Origin: Chloroflexota bacterium
Lineage (GTDB): Bacteria; Chloroflexota; Dormibacteria; Dormibacterales; Dormibacteraceae
Reading direction: 5' to 3'
DNA: 7,515 bases
Assembly (NCBI GenBank): GCA_005888075.1
Contig: VBKD01000033.1
Span: forward strand, 1,417 to 8,931
Every line of letters starts with the position of its first letter. Positions within the stretch are counted from its first letter, which is position 1. The notes under the pieces are model-generated. The model was not told the DNA's origin and did not search any database. It saw nothing but the letters and a program-made list of their open reading frames with translations. A program made the position numbers and the translations under genes. Of this stretch, positions 5,391 through 7,515 are shown piece by piece.

Positions 5391-5927
5391 ATGGCAAAAG
5401 TTCTGTGGCACGTGACGATGTCGCTCGACGGTTACATCGCGGGACCTGGGAATTCGATGGACTGGATGCTCGGCTACATGGACGAAAACGCCGAGGTCAA
5501 CGCGCTGCTCAAGAACATCGGCGCCGTGCTCTCGGGTCGGAACACCTACGACGTTGGCGCGGTCCAGGAACGGCGCGAGTTTCGGGGGCCGTATGGCGGT
5601 GCCTGGTCCGGACCGGTGTACGTCCTGACCCACAAACCGCCTGAGGATCCAAAGGTCACTTTTCTTTCGGGCGACATCCGCGCGGCGGTTGAGCGGGCGG
5701 GCCGCGCCGCGGGCGACAGATATCTCGTCGTCTTCGGCGCCGACGTGGCGCGCCAGTGCATTGAGGCCAACCTTCTCGACGACGTCGTCATCCACGTGGT
5801 TCCCGTATTACTCGGGGATGGCGTTCGACTCTTCAGCAAGCCGGGGGGCGACCCGATCCACCTCGAGCTAGCGGGAGCCGTGCGAGCGGGACAGGTGGCG
5901 AACTTACGACTCGCGGTCGTGGGGTAG
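5391..5927 (+). CDS. dihydrofolate reductase family protein (RibD C-terminal type)
   Basis: A 178-residue protein of the RibD_C/DHFR-like fold. It opens VLWHVTMSLDGYIAGPGNSMDW, the typical first strand and loop. SGRNTYDVG (48-56) corresponds to the GRxTY segment. WSGPVYVLTHKPP, VVFGADVARQCIEANLLDDV (113-132) and VPVLLGDGVRLF (137-148) complete the pattern. Members bind NADPH; many are stand-alone copies in actinomycetes with unknown substrates, not the housekeeping folate or riboflavin enzymes. ATG 5391 has AGAGG 4 bases upstream. It follows the quinone-reductase-like gene by 69 bases in the same direction and may share its transcript and TetR control. It converges on the MarR gene. Confidence 0.92.
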   Translation: MAKVLWHVTMSLDGYIAGPGNSMDWMLGYMDENAEVNALLKNIGAVLSGRNTYDVGAVQERREFRGPYGGAWSGPVYVLTHKPPEDPKVTFLSGDIRAAVERAGRAAGDRYLVVFGADVARQCIEANLLDDVVIHVVPVLLGDGVRLFSKPGGDPIHLELAGAVRAGQVANLRLAVVG

Positions 5928-5940
5928 GTTCGCCCGAGTC
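5908..5940. terminator. possible terminator between DHFR-family and MarR genes
   Basis: GACTCG 5908-5913 pairs with CGAGTC 5935-5940, and GG 5915-5916 can add pairs with CC 5933-5934. The element spans the DHFR-family stop codon and most of the 25-base gap before the convergent MarR gene. The loop is long and there is no T-run, so support is modest. Confidence 0.3.
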
Positions 5941-5952
5941 AGGCCGCTGCCG

Positions 5953-6453
5953 CTAGCCGAAGTTGCAGTCGAGCGTGACTTTGGCCAGGGCGCTCTCGAG
6001 CATGGCCAGCTCCTGGTCGTCCAGCTGGGCGACGAACAGCTCTGCAATCCCCCGCGCGTGAACCGGCGCCGTCTCGGTCAGCCGCGCGACGCCCGCGTCG
6101 GTAAGCGCGACCACGACGCCACGTGCATCGGTACCCGCGCTGGTGCGGCGTACGAGACCTGCATCTACGAGCTGGGCAACACGGCGTGTCATGCCGGACC
6201 GTGAGATGAGTGCCTTGTCCGCAAGCTCTGTCATTCGCAGCTCCCCTCCTGCAAGAGCTAGCTGCGCCAGCACGTCAAAGTCGGCCAGTGCGAGACCTGT
6301 CTCTTTTTCCAGATCCTTTTCGAGCTGCCGCAGGAGCGTGGCGTGTGCCCGCAGCAGTGCTTGCCACGCCCCCAACCCGCGCCCGCCGGGCAATGCCTGG
6401 AGCACCAGCTTGTCGACGAGGCCGGCGACGTCTGATTCGGGCTGTACTTGCAT
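5953..6453 (-). CDS. MarR family transcriptional regulator
   Basis: A 166-residue regulator from ATG 6451-6453. A dimerisation helix region (30-50, WQALLRAHATLLRQLEKDLE) precedes LALADFDVLAQLA. The winged helix follows: MTELADKALISRSGMTRRVAQLVDAGLV (74-101), with the wing RRTSAGTDARGVVVALTDAG. A C-terminal dimerisation helix ends the protein. TTG 6457-6459, two codons earlier, is an alternative start. No ribosome binding site is visible for either, so the message may be nearly leaderless. MarR proteins typically repress divergent genes and release DNA on binding phenolic or oxidising ligands. Two TTGC-N4-GCAA palindromes lie at and upstream of its start, between it and the divergent LUD gene, so control of both genes is the likely role. 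Confidence 0.93.
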   Translation of the reverse strand: MQVQPESDVAGLVDKLVLQALPGGRGLGAWQALLRAHATLLRQLEKDLEKETGLALADFDVLAQLALAGGELRMTELADKALISRSGMTRRVAQLVDAGLVRRTSAGTDARGVVVALTDAGVARLTETAPVHARGIAELFVAQLDDQELAMLESALAKVTLDCNFG

Positions 6454-6459
6454 ATGCAA
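6448..6459. promoter_or_regulatory. MarR operator 1, TTGCATATGCAA
   Basis: A perfect 12-base palindrome that includes the MarR start codon. With the matching element at 6483-6494 it defines the pattern TTGC-N4-GCAA. A protein bound here would block transcription start for its own gene. Confidence 0.6.
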
Positions 6460-6482
6460 TAAACTGGGTCTAGCCGAGGTAT

Positions 6483-6494
6483 TTGCTGTTGCAA
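6483..6494. promoter_or_regulatory. MarR operator 2, TTGCTGTTGCAA
   Basis: The arms TTGC and GCAA are perfect inverted repeats around TGTT, the same arrangement as operator 1, 35 bases away. On the minus strand TTGCAA (6494-6489) could also act as a -35, with TAGACC (6472-6467) after 16 bases as a weak -10 for the MarR gene. Confidence 0.55.
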
Positions 6495-6531
6495 GTATAC
6501 CGTCGCAGAACCCCCAAGGAGGAGTGTGTCA

Positions 6532-7182
6532 GTGATCAGTGAACTCAGGCCAAACCTCGATCGATCCATCAGCCGCCGGTTCGGGAGATTGAGCGACGAG
6601 GCTCGCGTCAGCAGGGCCGCCGCCGCACTTGAAGCGAACGGAATCGGTGTGCTTCGGGCCGCCGACGCGGCTGAGGCGAAGCGGATCGTACTGGGACTGA
6701 TCCCAGACGGATCGCAGGTTTATCACGGCGCCTCGCAAACGCTCGAGGCGACAGGCATCATCGAGGCGCTCGAAACGTCCGGCCGCTACGAGCCGCTCCG
6801 CCCCCAGATCTGGGGTATGGACCGCAAGACCCAGGGCGACGAGATCCGCCGCCTCTCTTCAGCGCCCGACGTGATGCTCGGCAGCGTCCACGCCGTCACG
6901 GAGACCGGATCCCTGATGGCCGCCTCGATGGGCGGCAGCCAGCTCGGTCCCTATGTCAGCGGTGCTGGCCGAGTGATCCTGGTGGTGGGGACGCAGAAGA
7001 TCGTGTCCGACCTCGAGGAAGGCCTCGAGCGGATCAACGAATACTCCTTTCCGCTCGAAGACGCACGCGCCCAGGTCGCGTACGGCATACACAGCGCGGT
7101 GAACAAGATTCTGATCATCAATCGCGAGATCGACCCTGGGCGAATCACCGTCGTCTTCGTCGACGAAGTCTTGGGCTTCTAA
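6532..7182 (+). CDS. LUD domain protein (LutC/YkgG-like)
   Basis: A 216-residue cytoplasmic protein that is essentially one LUD domain. N-terminal helices (SDEARVSRAAAALEANGIGVLRAADAAEAKRIVL) lead to VYHGASQTLEATGI (63-76), corresponding to the family's conserved G-S/A-T/S loop. The central LGSVHAVTETGSLMAAS (116-132) and VILVVGTQKIVSDLEEGLERI (148-168) complete the signature. LutC works with LutA and LutB in lactate oxidation through an iron-sulfur complex, but neither partner is in the window, so a different role is possible. GTG 6532 is preferred as start because GGAGG (6518-6522) lies 9 bases upstream; GTG 6526 is too close to it. The gene diverges from MarR across two operators. Confidence 0.88.
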   Translation: MISELRPNLDRSISRRFGRLSDEARVSRAAAALEANGIGVLRAADAAEAKRIVLGLIPDGSQVYHGASQTLEATGIIEALETSGRYEPLRPQIWGMDRKTQGDEIRRLSSAPDVMLGSVHAVTETGSLMAASMGGSQLGPYVSGAGRVILVVGTQKIVSDLEEGLERINEYSFPLEDARAQVAYGIHSAVNKILIINREIDPGRITVVFVDEVLGF

Positions 7183-7205
7183 CTCAACGAATGGAGGAAC
7201 TGGCC

Positions 7206-7310
7206 ATGGCCACTCAAATCGTGGAGCAAGCGCAACCAGGTACGCGGTTCGTGCTCATGGCCGGGAAGTCTTACGGGGAAGCACCTATCAACGGGCTGTA
7301 CGTCGACTGA
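7206..7310 (+). CDS. 34-residue protein, possible pirin C-terminal remnant
   Basis: ATG 7206 has GGAGG (7193-7197) 8 bases upstream, one of the best ribosome binding sites in the window, and starts 23 bases after the LUD stop. The product is MATQIVEQAQ followed by PGTRFVLMAGKSYGEAPING and LYVD. The second part resembles the C-terminal region of pirin-family proteins, where a strand ends in an L/M-AG-x-x-x-x-E-P motif followed by G-x-x-V. A full pirin is about 230-300 residues, so this may be an internally deleted pirin gene that kept its start. Alternatively it is a genuine small protein. The palindrome 7308-7325 begins exactly at its stop, which supports it as the end of a real transcript. 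Confidence 0.5.
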   Translation: MATQIVEQAQPGTRFVLMAGKSYGEAPINGLYVD

Positions 7311-7325
7311 CGGACCTGTCCGTCA
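7308..7325 (+). terminator. palindromic terminator after the LUD unit
   Basis: TGACGGAC 7308-7315 and GTCCGTCA 7318-7325 are perfect inverted repeats, usable as a 7-bp stem with a CCTG loop. The first three bases are the stop codon of the 34-residue gene. The following CGTTT gives a short T-run. Since the next gene is convergent, it may act in both directions. Confidence 0.6.
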
Positions 7326-7346
7326 CGTTTGCTCAACCCGGGTAAG

Positions 7347-7515
7347 TCAGGCGGCGGCGTCCAGTCGCTCATACCGCACGCCCGTCAGCCGTTCGGAGAT
7401 CTGCCACAGGCGCTTTGCCAACTCGGCGTCTTTCGCCCTGTCGTTGGGTTGGACCAGCGTCGGATATCCGCGCATCTCGCCGGAGCCATCCGGTCCGACA
7501 TACGAACCACCCGCG
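7347..7515 (-). CDS. SDR family oxidoreductase, C-terminal end (5' part outside window)
   Basis: An open minus-strand frame enters at the window edge and ends at TGA 7349-7347, giving 55 full codons plus one base of another. The peptide includes GGSYVGPDGSGEMRGYPTLV, then AELAKRLWQISERLTGVRYE. This is the typical tail of the larger, retinol-dehydrogenase/protochlorophyllide-reductase-like SDRs of about 300 residues: a GP-x-G-x-G-E-x-R-G-x-P loop followed by a helix RLWEVSEELTGV. The catalytic and cofactor motifs lie outside the window, so activity and cofactor are unknown. It is a different subfamily from the SDR at the left edge. Too short for a firm call on function, but the tail is distinctive. 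Confidence 0.8.
   Translation of the reverse strand, partial: AGGSYVGPDGSGEMRGYPTLVQPNDRAKDAELAKRLWQISERLTGVRYERLDAAA

Noticed and set aside
4488..5795. Long minus-strand open frame (435 codons) across the quinone reductase and DHFR-like genes
   Set aside because: It is antisense to two well-recognised proteins and crosses their intergenic gap. Its product is rich in Arg, Asp, His and Val with no domain, as expected for the mirror of GC-rich coding sequence.
2540..6494. One shared regulator for the TGCAA-containing sites near DUF2182 and near MarR
   Set aside because: Both use TTGCA/TGCAA half-sites but in opposite arrangement: TGCAA-N8-TTGCA at DUF2182 and TTGC-N4-GCAA at MarR. Binding by the same dimer is unlikely, though it cannot be excluded.
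6532..7182. Full lactate-utilisation (LutABC) operon
   Set aside because: Only the LutC-like LUD domain is present; there is no iron-sulfur LutB or LutA within the window.
1..7515. Mobile element, CRISPR array, tRNA or phage defence locus
   Set aside because: No transposase, terminal inverted repeats, regularly spaced repeats, tRNA-like fold or defence-type domain was seen. All recognisable genes are oxidoreductases, small enzymes, membrane proteins or regulators.

Overview
The window looks like a chromosomal stretch from a GC-rich, probably soil-dwelling bacterium, most likely an actinomycete or a relative. This is inferred from the GC-rich third codon positions, the family mix (DUF899, DUF4386, DHFR/RibD-like, VOC, TetR and MarR regulators, several oxidoreductases), strong AGGAG ribosome binding sites, and -10 elements of the TAGGCT/TANNNT kind. 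No rRNA, tRNA, CRISPR array, insertion sequence or phage gene is visible. Twelve protein genes or gene parts can be supported; two run off the window edges.

Layout. Bases 1-474 (+) are the C-terminal half of a short-chain dehydrogenase (SDR), convergent with a three-gene minus-strand run read from 2531 down to 540: a DUF2182 membrane protein, a DUF899 thioredoxin-like protein and a VOC/glyoxalase-fold protein. Upstream of DUF2182 (2540-2607) is a near-symmetric divergent promoter with two matching inverted repeats. On its other side there is only an unrecognised short reading frame (2616-2942), not the regulator one would expect. A 12-bp-stem hairpin (2794-2820) follows a DUF4386 membrane protein gene (2839-3555, minus).

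The DUF4386 gene diverges from a TetR regulator gene (3661-4344, +). The gap between them carries repeated TACGGYGTA boxes lying over a good promoter. The TetR gene overlaps by 4 bases with an NAD(P)H-dependent, zinc-free quinone-reductase/alcohol-dehydrogenase-like gene (4341-5321), followed by a DHFR/RibD-like reductase gene (5391-5927).

A MarR regulator gene (5953-6453, minus) diverges from a LUD-domain (LutC-like) gene (6532-7182, +), with two TTGC-N4-GCAA palindromes between them. After LUD comes a 34-codon gene with a very good ribosome binding site (7206-7310), perhaps a pirin remnant. A palindrome beginning at its stop codon is the likely terminator. The C-terminus of a second SDR (7347-7515, minus) closes the window.

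Taken together this reads as small, separately regulated redox or detoxification cassettes, each with its own palindromic operator, rather than one pathway. I see no convincing new defence or mobile system. The most unusual points are the DUF2182 promoter without a recognisable regulator gene, the 34-codon gene with its own signals, and a LUD gene standing alone under MarR control. All functional names rest on recognising sequence motifs by eye; no database search was possible.
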